The position numbers and the translations under genes were made by a program. This document shows positions 43,237 through 53,944 of a stretch of DNA of 64,000 bases, in pieces. The notes under the pieces were generated by a model. The model did no database searches. It saw only the letters and a list, made by a program, of their open reading frames with translations, and had not been told where the DNA came from. The number at the start of each line of letters is the position of its first letter. Positions within the stretch are counted from its first letter, which is position 1. The DNA is taken from assembly GCF_036880985.1 (NCBI RefSeq), contig NZ_JBAJNO010000002.1, positions 248,001 to 312,000 on the forward strand, in the 5' to 3' direction. Source of the stretch: Limibacter armeniacum. Its GTDB lineage: Bacteria; Bacteroidota; Bacteroidia; Cytophagales; Flammeovirgaceae.

Positions 43237-46200
43237 ATGAAACACGTTTCTATACAATGGATTTTATGCATGATGCTCTTGCTGTTCAGCTTTGCTGAAG
43301 CTTCTGGACAGCAAAGGATCCTAAAAGGACAGGTGATTTCAACTGATGACAATAGTCCTTTACCAGGGGTTAATGTTAAGGTTAAAGGAACCCAAACCGG
43401 AACACTTACTGATTTTGAAGGGCAATACTCCTTAAATGTTACAAATGAGTCAATCCTTGTATTTTCTTATATAGGGTTTAAGACTCAGGAAGTAAAGGTC
43501 GGCACAGCTAGTGTGATGGATATTGGTTTGGAACTGGATGTTACTGCTTTGGACGAGATTGTAGTAGTTGGGTATGGTGAGCAAAAGAAGGAGAGCGTTG
43601 TCGGGGCTATAACCAATGCAACTGCAGAAGAAATTAACAGGACAGGTGGTGTAACCAGCCTTTCCAACGCACTGACTGGTTTGCTACCAGGGGTGGCTAC
43701 TATCTCAACTACAGGCGAGCCAGGTGCTAATGCTTCTAGTATCCTGATCAGGGGGCAGTCTACCTGGAATGGAGGTGGACCGCTTATTTTGGTCAATGGG
43801 GTAGAAAGGGATATGAATGATATCGACCCTAGTGAGGTAGAAAGCATTTCTGTTCTCAAAGATGCTTCAGCAACTGCCGTATTTGGTGTAAAAGGAGCCA
43901 ATGGGGTGATCCTGATAACAACCAAAAGAGGAGCAGAGGGTAAACCAGAATTAACTTTTTCGGCAAATGCTTCCGTGAAGCAAATATCCAAAATACCCGA
44001 GGTACTTGGTTCGTATCAGGCGCTTGCATTACGTAACCGTGCAGTCGAAAATCAGGTGGTAATCAATGAGAACACTTGGGGTTTTTATACACCTACCGAG
44101 ATTTTGGAACATTACCGTTTACAGGATTTGCCGGAAATTTATCCAGATGTTAATTGGTCTGATTATATGACTGAAGACTATGCGATGTCACATAGGATGA
44201 ATATGAACGTTACTGGCGGTACCAAGTTCGTCAAGTATTTCGCTTCATTGGCTTATACCCATGATGGAGACGTATTGGCGACGACAGACTTTGGACAGGG
44301 ATACGATCCAGAGTTTTCCTATGATCGTTTTAACTTCAGGAGTAATCTGGATTTTCAGGTGACACCGTCTACTATTTTCACAGCTGACATTTCAGGGTAC
44401 TTGGGGATGAAGAAGTCTTCGGCAGGTAATGGGGATACTTTCTGGAAAGGTGTTTACGAGGCTCCGCCTGATCTTTTCCCTGTTCAGTATACTGATGGCA
44501 CTTTTGCACAAAGCCCCGTTGACGACAGGTACCAAAACAGTGTCGCAGCTATCAATTATGGAGGTTACAATGTCCAGAACAGGACATCTGTGATGGCAGA
44601 CCTGAAACTGAACCAGAAACTGGACTTTATTACCAAAGGACTATCGTTTAATGGACGCTTCTCTTATGATACTTATCTGGAGACATCTGGGCAGGATATC
44701 AATGACTTCGGTACACTACTAAAATATATTGACCCAAGCATTGTGGATGCACAAACAGCAGAAGATAGTTTGGCTGCCATAACCTATCTAAATCAAGGAC
44801 AGGGCACGACAGGTTACAATTACGTACCTGTACCTTATCAGGTCAACCCAGAGAGGTTTGTAGAGCTGAATAATGACAATGACCTGAATAAGACTAGGTA
44901 TCAGCTGTTTTATCAGGCATCAGTCAACTATAGTCGAAAGTTCGGTAAACACAACGTGACAGGTTTGGCGCTGTTTAATAGACAGGAAAGTGCAACAGGA
45001 AGTAACTTTCCATCTTATCGGGAAGACTGGGTAGGAAGGCTGACCTATAACTTCAACGATCGTTATTTTGCCGAATTTAACGGTGCTTACAACGGTTCAG
45101 AAAAGTTTTCAAAGGAATATCGCTTTGGCTTTTTCCCATCTTATGCCTTTGGTTGGCTGGTGTCCAATGAGCAATTCTTTCAGCCTGTAGCCAAGGTGAT
45201 GAATCACCTCAAGTTCAGGTACTCAGATGGTAAAGTAGGTAGTGACCAAGGAGTAGCTCGTTGGCTGTATCAGTCTAGTTGGGTACAGGGAGGCAATATG
45301 AATTTCGGCTATCCTTACTTGCAGAATAGTTTTGACATTTATCGTGAGGACATTATTGCTAACCCAGATGCTACTTGGGAAACCGCACATAAGCAAAATA
45401 TTGGTATAGAAACAGGATTTTTCAACGATTTCCTCTCTATTAACCTAGACTATTTCTGGGAACACAGGACCGGAATTTTTATGGATGGAAGAGAGCGTAA
45501 TGTGCCAGTATTCTTTGGTGCTGCGCCTGTAGCTGCCAACCTTGGAGAAACCAAGACACACGGTTGGGAATTGGAGCTCAATATCAATCATGTAACAGAT
45601 TTTGGTCTGCATTATTGGGCAAAAACAAGTTACAACTTTGCCAAGGATGAGATCCTGTATATGGAAGACCCTGAGCTGGCTTATGATTACCAGAAGCGTG
45701 AAGGGTATCAAATAAACCAGACACGTACACAGTTGACAGATGACTTTATTGACAGCTGGGATGAGATGTATACTGGGGTAATGGGAACCAACAATACGGA
45801 AGCACTGCCAGGTGACTTCAGAATCGTAGACTACAATGCCGATGGCGTAATTGATACCTATGATGCTGTACCATTTGGTTACCCAAGTCGCCCACAATAC
45901 ACATATAACTTCTCGTTAGGTGGTGATTACAAAGGATTCAGTTTAATGTTACAATTCTATGGTGCACATAATGTTTCCAGAAAGATCAACATGGGAGAGT
46001 ATAACCTTGGTTACTCAATTGTGAGACCATTCCATTATTATGACTCATGGACACCGCAAACAGCTGGTACAGCTACTTATCCACATATCCGTTACAATTC
46101 AGGTTCGCCAAAAGGAGATTACTGGATCAAGGATGCTTCTTACCTGAGATTGAATACCGCTGAACTAGCTTACACTTTCAGTAGTGAATACCTGAAAAAG

Positions 46201-46350
46201 CTGGGGATAACCAAAACCAAGATATTCCTTAACGGTAACAACCTGTTTTTGTGGACTAACATGATTGAAGACAGGGAAGGTGGAGACTATGGAAGAGAAA
46301 ACTACCCGATGGTCAAACGGTACAACTTAGGTATGAATATCAACTTCTAA
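43237..46350 (+). CDS. SusC/RagA TonB-dependent glycan importer, first of tandem
   Basis: A 1037-residue outer-membrane receptor: signal peptide (MMLLLFSFAEASGQ), carboxypeptidase-D-like domain (LKGQVISTDDNSPLPGVNVKVKGT, about 28-105), a canonical TonB box (LDEIVVVGYGEQKKESVVGAI), the plug (LVNGVERDMNDIDPSEVESISVLKDASATAVFGVKGANGVILITTKRG, seen in pieces) and a beta-barrel ending in YNLGMNINF. There is no STN domain, so it does not signal through FecR; the hybrid two-component regulator encoded 11 kb away is the better candidate controller. It should work with the SusD encoded 12 bases downstream. Confidence 0.94.
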   Translation: MKHVSIQWILCMMLLLFSFAEASGQQRILKGQVISTDDNSPLPGVNVKVKGTQTGTLTDFEGQYSLNVTNESILVFSYIGFKTQEVKVGTASVMDIGLELDVTALDEIVVVGYGEQKKESVVGAITNATAEEINRTGGVTSLSNALTGLLPGVATISTTGEPGANASSILIRGQSTWNGGGPLILVNGVERDMNDIDPSEVESISVLKDASATAVFGVKGANGVILITTKRGAEGKPELTFSANASVKQISKIPEVLGSYQALALRNRAVENQVVINENTWGFYTPTEILEHYRLQDLPEIYPDVNWSDYMTEDYAMSHRMNMNVTGGTKFVKYFASLAYTHDGDVLATTDFGQGYDPEFSYDRFNFRSNLDFQVTPSTIFTADISGYLGMKKSSAGNGDTFWKGVYEAPPDLFPVQYTDGTFAQSPVDDRYQNSVAAINYGGYNVQNRTSVMADLKLNQKLDFITKGLSFNGRFSYDTYLETSGQDINDFGTLLKYIDPSIVDAQTAEDSLAAITYLNQGQGTTGYNYVPVPYQVNPERFVELNNDNDLNKTRYQLFYQASVNYSRKFGKHNVTGLALFNRQESATGSNFPSYREDWVGRLTYNFNDRYFAEFNGAYNGSEKFSKEYRFGFFPSYAFGWLVSNEQFFQPVAKVMNHLKFRYSDGKVGSDQGVARWLYQSSWVQGGNMNFGYPYLQNSFDIYREDIIANPDATWETAHKQNIGIETGFFNDFLSINLDYFWEHRTGIFMDGRERNVPVFFGAAPVAANLGETKTHGWELELNINHVTDFGLHYWAKTSYNFAKDEILYMEDPELAYDYQKREGYQINQTRTQLTDDFIDSWDEMYTGVMGTNNTEALPGDFRIVDYNADGVIDTYDAVPFGYPSRPQYTYNFSLGGDYKGFSLMLQFYGAHNVSRKINMGEYNLGYSIVRPFHYYDSWTPQTAGTATYPHIRYNSGSPKGDYWIKDASYLRLNTAELAYTFSSEYLKKLGITKTKIFLNGNNLFLWTNMIEDREGGDYGRENYPMVKRYNLGMNINF

Positions 46351-46362
46351 AGCACGGTACTG

Positions 46363-48141
46363 ATGAAGAAAAGAATATATAAATATTGGTTGCTGTTGCT
46401 GCTGACTGGGTTGCTGACAGCTTGTGATGATTACTTGGATAAGACTGAAAGTGCGGACCTGACAGAAAAGGACGTATTTGGTACTTATGAAGACTTTCAG
46501 GGTTTTGTGGATCAAATGTATGGTTACGTGATTCCTTATTTTCAGAAGTCTATCACTGGTTCGCTTAATTATGGTGACCATGTGATCAATAACAGAGGTT
46601 TTTCTCCTTCAGGCGCATTCGATGGTGGCAACTACTGGTATGTTTGGAGTAATACACTTCATAATATTCTATACAAGCTTGACAATGGTACTGAAAAAGG
46701 CTTGTGGAGCGAATCTTGGTATGGAATCCGAGCTGCTAATGTAGCATTGTCCCATATGGACGACCTAGTATCCGCTACGCAGGAAGAAAAGGATTTACTA
46801 AAAGGTCAGGCACATTTCTTTAGGGCATATTTTCATTGGGAGTTGATCAGGTTTTGGGGAGGACTTCCCTATATCGATCGAGCTTTCAAGCCGTCTGATA
46901 ACATGCAGATGCCTAGGCTTTCTTACAGAGAGACGACTGAGCGTCTTATAGCGGATCTTGATACAGCAGCCATGTTGTTACCTGAAGATTGGGACCGTAC
47001 TTCTTTCGGGCAGTTGATCTCAACAGAGACACAAAGCAGTACTGTTGGAAGAGCCACAAAAGGAGCTGCATTGGGGATCAAAGCAAAAGCGCTGATGTAT
47101 GCAGCCAGTCCATTGATGAACGATGACAACGGTTACCAGTACAATACAGTACTATGCGAAAGAACAGCAGAAGCAGCATGGAACGTGATTGAATTGGCTG
47201 ATAAGGGTATTTACAAGTTATTGCCATGGTCGTCATACTCTGACAATTTCCACAAGAACGATGGGTCAGTTCCTTGGACTGATGAGGTAATTTGGGAAGC
47301 GATCAATCCTGGTGTAGGTAACAGTAGAATGAACAACTTCCACGGCAGGATCTTCAATCCGGGACGTTTCGGCGGCAATGCTGTAATGGAAGCTCCTACT
47401 CAAAACATTGTGGACCTTTTCGAAATGGCGAATGGTTACCCAATTGAGCACCCCTCTTCGGGCTATGATCCAAATGACCCTTGGACTGGACGCGACCCAA
47501 GATTCTATAATGCCATATTGTTGGATGGTACCAAGTGGATCCTGAAGAACAATAATGCTGCTGCTTACATCCAAACGTACATAGGTGGACAGGACAGGGG
47601 CAATGATGCCAGTCGTACAGGCTACATGATCAAAAAGTATTGGCCAATTGGCGTAAACAAAGTGGATAAGAACTGGAATCAGTTTCGTTTTCAGGCCCCT
47701 CACTTGAGGTTGGCAGATATCTACCTGATATATGCTGAAGCAGTAAACGAAGTCTATGGGCCAAACGAAGCACCAACTTTTAATGGGAAGACCGGTATGA
47801 CTGCTACAGAAGCTGTCAACATTATCCGAAATAGGGCAAACATGCCAAGCCTGACAGCAGAGTTTTCAGGTTCAAAAGATGCTTTGCGTGAGAAAATCAG
47901 AAATGAGCGAGCGATTGAGTTTTGCTTTGAAGGTCATCGTTGGTTTGACTTAAGGCGTTGGCATATAGCCCACTTGCCTGAATACAAGCCACTTTATGGA
48001 CTAGAGTTTGACAAGAACCACACCTATTTCAAGAAAGTATGGATACAGGATCGTGTGTTTGATGAACGCAATTACTGGTTACCGCTTCCAGTTAATCAGA
48101 CCCAACTGTATGAAGGTTTCGGGCAAAATACGGGATGGTAA
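46363..48141 (+). CDS. SusD/RagB-type glycan-binding lipoprotein, first of tandem
   Basis: A 592-residue SusD homologue with a lipoprotein signal (LLLLLTGLLTAC, Cys21). Typical motifs are LLKGQAHFFRAYFHWELIRFWGGLPYIDRAF (TPR-like core), APHLRLADIYLIYAEAVNEVYG, AVNIIRNRANMPSL and the C-terminal IRNERAIEFCFEGHRWFDLRRWHIA. It captures glycan at the cell surface and closes the preceding SusC barrel. The start is 12 bases beyond the SusC stop. Confidence 0.93.
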   Translation: MKKRIYKYWLLLLLTGLLTACDDYLDKTESADLTEKDVFGTYEDFQGFVDQMYGYVIPYFQKSITGSLNYGDHVINNRGFSPSGAFDGGNYWYVWSNTLHNILYKLDNGTEKGLWSESWYGIRAANVALSHMDDLVSATQEEKDLLKGQAHFFRAYFHWELIRFWGGLPYIDRAFKPSDNMQMPRLSYRETTERLIADLDTAAMLLPEDWDRTSFGQLISTETQSSTVGRATKGAALGIKAKALMYAASPLMNDDNGYQYNTVLCERTAEAAWNVIELADKGIYKLLPWSSYSDNFHKNDGSVPWTDEVIWEAINPGVGNSRMNNFHGRIFNPGRFGGNAVMEAPTQNIVDLFEMANGYPIEHPSSGYDPNDPWTGRDPRFYNAILLDGTKWILKNNNAAAYIQTYIGGQDRGNDASRTGYMIKKYWPIGVNKVDKNWNQFRFQAPHLRLADIYLIYAEAVNEVYGPNEAPTFNGKTGMTATEAVNIIRNRANMPSLTAEFSGSKDALREKIRNERAIEFCFEGHRWFDLRRWHIAHLPEYKPLYGLEFDKNHTYFKKVWIQDRVFDERNYWLPLPVNQTQLYEGFGQNTGW

Positions 48142-48166
48142 AATCGAAGCTTAAAAACCTAAAATC

Positions 48167-51100
48167 ATGAATGCTACAATCAAATATATAATTGGGGTCA
48201 TAGGTTTATGCTTACTGATGTCTGCAGGAGCCTATGCCCAGAAGAAAAAGGCACTTGAGGTTATTACCTCAGAAGTCAGAAATCAGTACGGTTCCCCTGT
48301 AGAAGGAGTATTGGTTTCGTCTGAAGAAGGATCAATTGAAACCTATACAGACGCAGCGGGTAAGTTTTCGATCAAGGCAAGCCCTACGGGGAAAGTGATG
48401 CTGGAAGCAGATGGTCATTATACAAAGGTATTGACTGTAAGTGAAATAAAAGGTGCAGCAGGGATTGAATTGGAGAGCGCGCCTTATCAGATGGGACCTG
48501 ATGATATGGTCAATGTACCCTTTTCAAAACAGCCAAAAAGGTTAATGGTGGGCAGTGCCACTTCACTCGATATCAATAAAATCTTTGAGCAGGATACAAG
48601 ACAAAGTGTTTATGGAGCACTGAACGGTAGGGTGCCAGGTACCTTGCAAGGTTTAAATGTCAGAGGCCTAGGAGATGCCTTGGTCGTAGTGGATGGGATT
48701 CCTAGACCTGCTAATACCATTAACTTGTTGGAAGTGGAAAAGATTACTGTTCTGAGGGATGTAACGGCAAGAATGCTCTATGGTTCTCAAGCAGATAAAG
48801 GGGTAATACTGGTTACTACCAAACGAGGAAAAGCTAACAAGAAGCAAATTAGGGTATTTGCCGAAACTGGTGTAATGGAAGCCATTTCTCTCCCAAAATA
48901 TTTGGGTACACCAGAATATATGCAGCTTTATAATGAAGCATTGGCTAATGATGGAAGAGACCCTAGGTTTTCGGATGATCAGATTAGGATAGCGTCCAAA
49001 GACAGTTTACCATTGATCTATCCGAACGAGAATTACTACAGCGATAGTTACCTGAAAGACTATAATTCCTACAGCAAGATTTTGACTGAAATGTCAGGAG
49101 GAAATGATGTAGCGCAATATTATTTAAATATCGGTTGGGACCAGACAGGTTCTTTCCTAAATGCAGGAGCAGGAGAAAGTGAAAAGAGCAACCGATTCAA
49201 TATCAGAGGTAATACAGATGTTGCGATCAATGACTATATCACGGCACGTCTTGATGTCGTAGCGATTCTGGACAAGCAGAAAGGACCAAAAGGGGATTAT
49301 TGGAAAAATGCCTCAGAATTTTTGCCTTTTAATTATCCAGCACTGATTCCAGCAAGTCTGTTACCCGAGGAGATGCGTAATTCTGCTACCCTAATTGACA
49401 ACCAGTATGTGCTTGGAGGAACATCGCAATATACTACCAATATCTATGGAGACATGACTTTGGCAGGAACAGAAGAGTTGACACAACGTACAGCCCAATT
49501 GAATACTGGACTAGACTTTGACCTGAGCGGTATTACCAAAGGATTGACTTTCAAGTCATTTTTGAGCTTTGATTTCCATAATTACTCTCAAAACAATCAG
49601 ACCAATACCTATGCAGTGTATGAAACACAGGTGCTTCAGTCAGTAAACGGGGCGGACAGTCTGGCTTTCAACAGGATTGGCACAGATGATCAATCCGGTA
49701 AACTCAATATATCAGATGCTTACTTCTATAGAAGAATTGGCTATTACGGTATGTTGGATTACCAACGTACTTTCAATGAAAAGCATATGGTATCGGTCAC
49801 GGCTTTGGCTTACGCTGACCGTTTCCAGACAGAAGGGGTGATTCAGGATGACAAGAATCTTCATTTTGGGTTGAGAGCACACTATGCTTTTGATAACAAA
49901 TATCTGGTGGAATTGGATGCAGTACAAGCTGGAACTCTCAGGTTGAATGAAGACAATCGCTGGGCATTCTCGCCAGCATTGGGTGCTGGATGGATTTTGT
50001 CAGAGGAGTCATTCCTACAAGGAAATAAGTTAATTAACTTCTTGAAACTGAAAGCAAGTGCAGGTCTGATCAACAGTGATCAGGGCGTGAGTGATTATTA
50101 CCTTTATACCAATACCTATCAGCAGAACGGTACCTATACTTACTATGATGGTCTGGCACAGAATGACTACATGAAAATCAATAATGTGGGTAATCCTAAC
50201 CTGTCATGGGTCAAAAGGTTTGAGTTGAACGCAGGTTTTGAGTTAGCTGCATTCAAGGATCAGCTTTATATGGAAGCCAACTATTTCAGGAGCAAATTCT
50301 ACGACTCTATTGTAAAGCGTAACAATGTTTACCCAGCTTACCTTGGAGGTTACTTGCCTTATGAAAACTATGGGGAATACCTCGATCAGGGTTTGGAATT
50401 AGGCATTAATGTGAGGAAGAAAAAAGGGGATTTACTGATGACTTTTGGTGCTAATTTGCTGTATGCAGTACCAAAAGTAGTGGAAGTGGATGAACCTGCA
50501 TTTGAAGACAGTTACAGGCTGAAGCAGGGCAAGTCGACTGATGCCACCTTTGGCTATGTGGCGGAAGGTTTCTTCCAAAGTCAGGAAGAAATCGAATCAA
50601 GTCCAGTCCAATCGTTTGGTGCAGTACAACCTGGTGATATCAAGTATAAAGACCTGAATGGAGACAATATCATTGATGAGGCTGACCAACAACTAATTGG
50701 AAACTCAAGAGCAAGGCTCTCATTAGGGGTGAATCTCTCAGTGAAATATAAGAACCTGGAATTGTTTGCATTGGGAACAGCTCAAAAGGGAAAAGAAGTG
50801 ATTTACAACTCTGCTTATGACTGGGTCTATGGGGACCGAAAATATTCGGAGGTTGTACAAGGAAGATGGACACCAGAATCGGCTTCTACTGCGACTTATC
50901 CGAGACTGAGCGCACAGAACAATGCCAATAACTTCAGAAACTCTACTTTCTGGATGGTGTCTGACGATCATTTCAATCTTGGAGTTGTTCAGTTGACTTA
51001 CCACTTACCTAGTAGCTGGGCAAATAAGGCAGCCATGAAGAATGCGAACCTATTTATAAAGGGTAATAACCTGTTGACCATTGGACCTTCGAGTGAGAGA

Positions 51101-51169
51101 AGACAGCTATCAGTAGGCGGTAACCCGCAGACAAGGTTGTATTCAGTAGGCTTCAGGACATCATTTTAA
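48167..51169 (+). CDS. SusC-like TonB-dependent importer, second of tandem, divergent TonB box
   Basis: A 1000-residue SusC relative: signal peptide (GVIGLCLLMSAGAYAQ), a carboxypeptidase-D-like domain (RNQYGSPVEGVLVSSEEGS), plug (LVVVDGIPRPANTINLLEVEKITVLRDVTARMLYGSQADKGVILVTTKRG, read in parts) and barrel ending GFRTSF. Where most SusC proteins have a VVVVGYG-type TonB box this one has DDMVNVPFSKQPKRLMVGS, a different box sequence. It may use another TonB paralogue or energise differently. It lies 25 bases after the first SusD and is followed by its own SusD. Confidence 0.9.
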   Translation: MNATIKYIIGVIGLCLLMSAGAYAQKKKALEVITSEVRNQYGSPVEGVLVSSEEGSIETYTDAAGKFSIKASPTGKVMLEADGHYTKVLTVSEIKGAAGIELESAPYQMGPDDMVNVPFSKQPKRLMVGSATSLDINKIFEQDTRQSVYGALNGRVPGTLQGLNVRGLGDALVVVDGIPRPANTINLLEVEKITVLRDVTARMLYGSQADKGVILVTTKRGKANKKQIRVFAETGVMEAISLPKYLGTPEYMQLYNEALANDGRDPRFSDDQIRIASKDSLPLIYPNENYYSDSYLKDYNSYSKILTEMSGGNDVAQYYLNIGWDQTGSFLNAGAGESEKSNRFNIRGNTDVAINDYITARLDVVAILDKQKGPKGDYWKNASEFLPFNYPALIPASLLPEEMRNSATLIDNQYVLGGTSQYTTNIYGDMTLAGTEELTQRTAQLNTGLDFDLSGITKGLTFKSFLSFDFHNYSQNNQTNTYAVYETQVLQSVNGADSLAFNRIGTDDQSGKLNISDAYFYRRIGYYGMLDYQRTFNEKHMVSVTALAYADRFQTEGVIQDDKNLHFGLRAHYAFDNKYLVELDAVQAGTLRLNEDNRWAFSPALGAGWILSEESFLQGNKLINFLKLKASAGLINSDQGVSDYYLYTNTYQQNGTYTYYDGLAQNDYMKINNVGNPNLSWVKRFELNAGFELAAFKDQLYMEANYFRSKFYDSIVKRNNVYPAYLGGYLPYENYGEYLDQGLELGINVRKKKGDLLMTFGANLLYAVPKVVEVDEPAFEDSYRLKQGKSTDATFGYVAEGFFQSQEEIESSPVQSFGAVQPGDIKYKDLNGDNIIDEADQQLIGNSRARLSLGVNLSVKYKNLELFALGTAQKGKEVIYNSAYDWVYGDRKYSEVVQGRWTPESASTATYPRLSAQNNANNFRNSTFWMVSDDHFNLGVVQLTYHLPSSWANKAAMKNANLFIKGNNLLTIGPSSERRQLSVGGNPQTRLYSVGFRTSF

Positions 51170-51188
51170 GCTATAAAAATCGCTAACG

Positions 51189-52865
51189 ATGAAAAGACTA
51201 ATCATACATACGATAATTGGGTTGACAGGGGCGGTTGTATTGGGGTGTAACAGCTTTCTGGAACCCGAGCGAGACAATCAGTTAACAGAGGAACAGGTAC
51301 TGGCCAATCCCGCTTTTGCCGAAGGGTTGCTGCTCAATGCATATCAGGCATTGCCAGTAGATTATAACTTTGAGGAGGTGGCTACTGATGATGCAGTCAC
51401 CAATAACAAAGGAGACAACTTTTTAAGAATGGCGACAGGGGAGTGGACGTCTACCTTTAACCCGATAGGTATTTGGGACAAGGCTTATGAGCAGCTTCAC
51501 TACATCAACTTGTTTATGGAAAGGATTGATGAAGTGGAATGGTCGTGGGAAAGTGAGGAACAGGATCGTCTACACGCACAAAGATTAAAAGGAGAAGCCT
51601 ATGGCTTGCGTGCATGGTATACATTTGAATTACTTAAAAGGCACGGAGGAGTGGTCAATGGTGAGGTGATGGGAGTACCTATATTGACCAAGTCACTCAC
51701 TGTCGCTGATGACTGGAAATTACCAAGAAGTTCATATCAGGAGAGTGTCGTACAAATTATGGCAGATTGTGACAGTGCCCTTGCTTTGCTGACAGATAAG
51801 TATGAGAATTCAGGAAACTCAGACTACAATGCTACTTTTGGAGAAAGGTTCGAGAACCGGATGAATGGATGGGCAGTGCAGGCACTGAAGGCAAGAGTTG
51901 CCTTACATGCAGCAAGCCCTGCTTTTAATGAAGGTGAAGGAGATTGGGAGATGGCAGCTTTAGCGGCAGGTAAGTTGATTGAGGCAAATGGAGGAGTGTC
52001 AGCCCTTTCGGCTACAGGGGATATCTTCTACAAAGATCAAGATGACTCAGATATCATCTGGAGACATAAATTTGTCAATAACATTGGAAGAGAATCCAAT
52101 AATTACCCGCCATCACTTTTTGGAAAAGGTAGAACCAACCCAACCCAAAACCTGGTAGATGCATTTCCTATGCAGAACGGCTTTCCAATTACGGATGCGG
52201 CGAGTGGTTATGACCCAAGTGACCCATACGCCAACCGAGACCCCCGTTTGGCTGAGTATATTATCTATAATGGAAGCAAGTTAAAAGGAAACACTATCCT
52301 GACAGGTATATCTTCTGCCAAAGACGGTATAGATGTCACTTTGGAGTCGACCCGTACAGGTTATTACCTTAAAAAATTTATAAATGAGGCAGTAAATCTC
52401 GACCCAAAAAATACTTCCAATGGGGTACACTTCTACACACTTATCCGATTTACTGAAGTATACCTGATCTATGCCGAAGCAGCCAATGAAGCATGGGGAC
52501 CTGATGCTGATCCGTTGGGTATTGGGTTTACGGCAAGAGATGTGGTGTCAGCTATTCGCAAACGAGCGGGAATTGATATGACAGACGCTTATCTGGTAGC
52601 AGCAGTATCCAAAACGCAGTTTAGAGAACTGGTACAAAATGAGAGAAGGCTGGAGTTAAGCTTTGAAGGCTTCCGTTTTTGGGATTTGAGAAGGTGGGAC
52701 AAGCCTTTGAACGAAGAAGCGAAAGGAATCTTTATAGCAGAAGATGGAAGTGCCGAAGTAAAGGTTGTGGAGGCTCGAAACTTTAACAATTACATGCAGT
52801 ATGGACCTGTTCCCTATGGCGAAACCCAGAAGTATAATCTGCCACAGAATACAGGTTGGCAATAG
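51189..52865 (+). CDS. SusD-like glycan-binding lipoprotein, second of tandem
   Basis: A 558-residue SusD homologue, lipobox VVLGC (Cys20). Family motifs include RLKGEAYGLRAWYTFELLKRHGG, FTEVYLIYAEAANEAWG, DVVSAIRKRAGIDMTDAY and LVQNERRLELSFEGFRFWDLRRWDKPL. It pairs with the second SusC, whose stop is 19 bases upstream. Sequence differs clearly from the first SusD, so the tandem is not a recent duplication and the two pairs may bind different parts of one glycan. Confidence 0.93.
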   Translation: MKRLIIHTIIGLTGAVVLGCNSFLEPERDNQLTEEQVLANPAFAEGLLLNAYQALPVDYNFEEVATDDAVTNNKGDNFLRMATGEWTSTFNPIGIWDKAYEQLHYINLFMERIDEVEWSWESEEQDRLHAQRLKGEAYGLRAWYTFELLKRHGGVVNGEVMGVPILTKSLTVADDWKLPRSSYQESVVQIMADCDSALALLTDKYENSGNSDYNATFGERFENRMNGWAVQALKARVALHAASPAFNEGEGDWEMAALAAGKLIEANGGVSALSATGDIFYKDQDDSDIIWRHKFVNNIGRESNNYPPSLFGKGRTNPTQNLVDAFPMQNGFPITDAASGYDPSDPYANRDPRLAEYIIYNGSKLKGNTILTGISSAKDGIDVTLESTRTGYYLKKFINEAVNLDPKNTSNGVHFYTLIRFTEVYLIYAEAANEAWGPDADPLGIGFTARDVVSAIRKRAGIDMTDAYLVAAVSKTQFRELVQNERRLELSFEGFRFWDLRRWDKPLNEEAKGIFIAEDGSAEVKVVEARNFNNYMQYGPVPYGETQKYNLPQNTGWQ

Positions 52866-52907
52866 GAATAGAAGAACTTTTAAGAGAATCAATTAAAAGA
52901 TTGAAAT

Positions 52908-53930
52908 ATGAAAAAACTATGGCTGATACTGGCATTTGCTTGTGGACTACAGGCATGTGAAAATCAGGAAGTGGAATTTGAAGACTTTGAATACAAGGCT
53001 GTATACTTTCCACTACAATATCCGCTACGTACACTCTCACTGGGAGAGGATCGGATCGATAACTCACTGGATAAGGAGTTGAAATTCCATATCGGCGTAG
53101 GGGTAGGAGGTATGTATGAGAATACCCGAGATTGGGAAGTGTCGTTTGAGGTAGACAATACTTTGGCTTCTAATCTTATTAATGCAGATGGTGATACGGT
53201 AGAGGCCTTGCCAGAGTCGTATTATACATTGGCGCCGAATGGTAAGGCAATCATTCCGTCCGGCTCTTTTCAGGGGCTTATACAGGTACAACTGACAGAC
53301 GCATTTCTGGATGATCCAATGGCATTTAAGGATCATTATATGATTCCGCTTAAGATCGTAAGTTCTAATGCTGATACGGTATTAAGGGGGCTACCCAATA
53401 TCGCGAACCCTGACCGCAGAATCCTGACACATTGGGATGTACAGCCAAAAGATTTTACCCTTTTCGGTATCAAGTTCGTTAACGGGCTGCATGGCAAATA
53501 TCTACACAGAGGGATTGACATAGCCTATGATGCTACTGGTGTCGCTGTAGACACAGCGATCTACCGTAGAGACTATGTGGTAAATGATGAGGTGTGGAGT
53601 GCTGAAACTTCGGGACGTAACAGCGTGATTCTTCATGGAACAGGGCGTAATAGTGGAGAAGGCGGTAATTATATGATGCATCTGTCATTGGGAACGGATG
53701 AGAAAACAATCACCGTGGATGCTGTGGAAGGGGCGAATGTGGCTGTGACAGCAAATGGTACCTGTGAGTGGATAAAAGGTGGCGACGAATGGGGTGGTGA
53801 GAAAAGAGATGTACTGCACCTGAGCTACAGCTATGTGGACGGCGCAATGACCCACCAGGTACAGGACACGCTTGTATTCAGGGACAGAGGCATTCACTTC
53901 GAAGAGATCAGCGTGCAGGTGGTGGAGTAA
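52908..53930 (+). CDS. DUF1735/DUF5627-type surface lipoprotein
   Basis: A 340-residue lipoprotein (LILAFACGLQAC, Cys17). The N-terminal half has the DUF1735-like beta-sandwich pattern: VYFPLQYPLRTLSLGEDR, IGVGVGGMYENTRDWEVSFEVDNTLA, LPESYYTLAPNGKAIIPSGSFQGLIQVQLTDAFLDDP and the closing MIPLKIVSS. The C-terminal part (about 190-340) resembles the lipocalin-like DUF5627 region. Such proteins follow SusD in many glycan loci and act as surface glycan-binding proteins. It lies 42 bases after the second SusD and is in the same operon. Ligand unknown. Confidence 0.78.
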   Translation: MKKLWLILAFACGLQACENQEVEFEDFEYKAVYFPLQYPLRTLSLGEDRIDNSLDKELKFHIGVGVGGMYENTRDWEVSFEVDNTLASNLINADGDTVEALPESYYTLAPNGKAIIPSGSFQGLIQVQLTDAFLDDPMAFKDHYMIPLKIVSSNADTVLRGLPNIANPDRRILTHWDVQPKDFTLFGIKFVNGLHGKYLHRGIDIAYDATGVAVDTAIYRRDYVVNDEVWSAETSGRNSVILHGTGRNSGEGGNYMMHLSLGTDEKTITVDAVEGANVAVTANGTCEWIKGGDEWGGEKRDVLHLSYSYVDGAMTHQVQDTLVFRDRGIHFEEISVQVVE

Positions 53931-53944
53931 GGTAGTATCCATAT

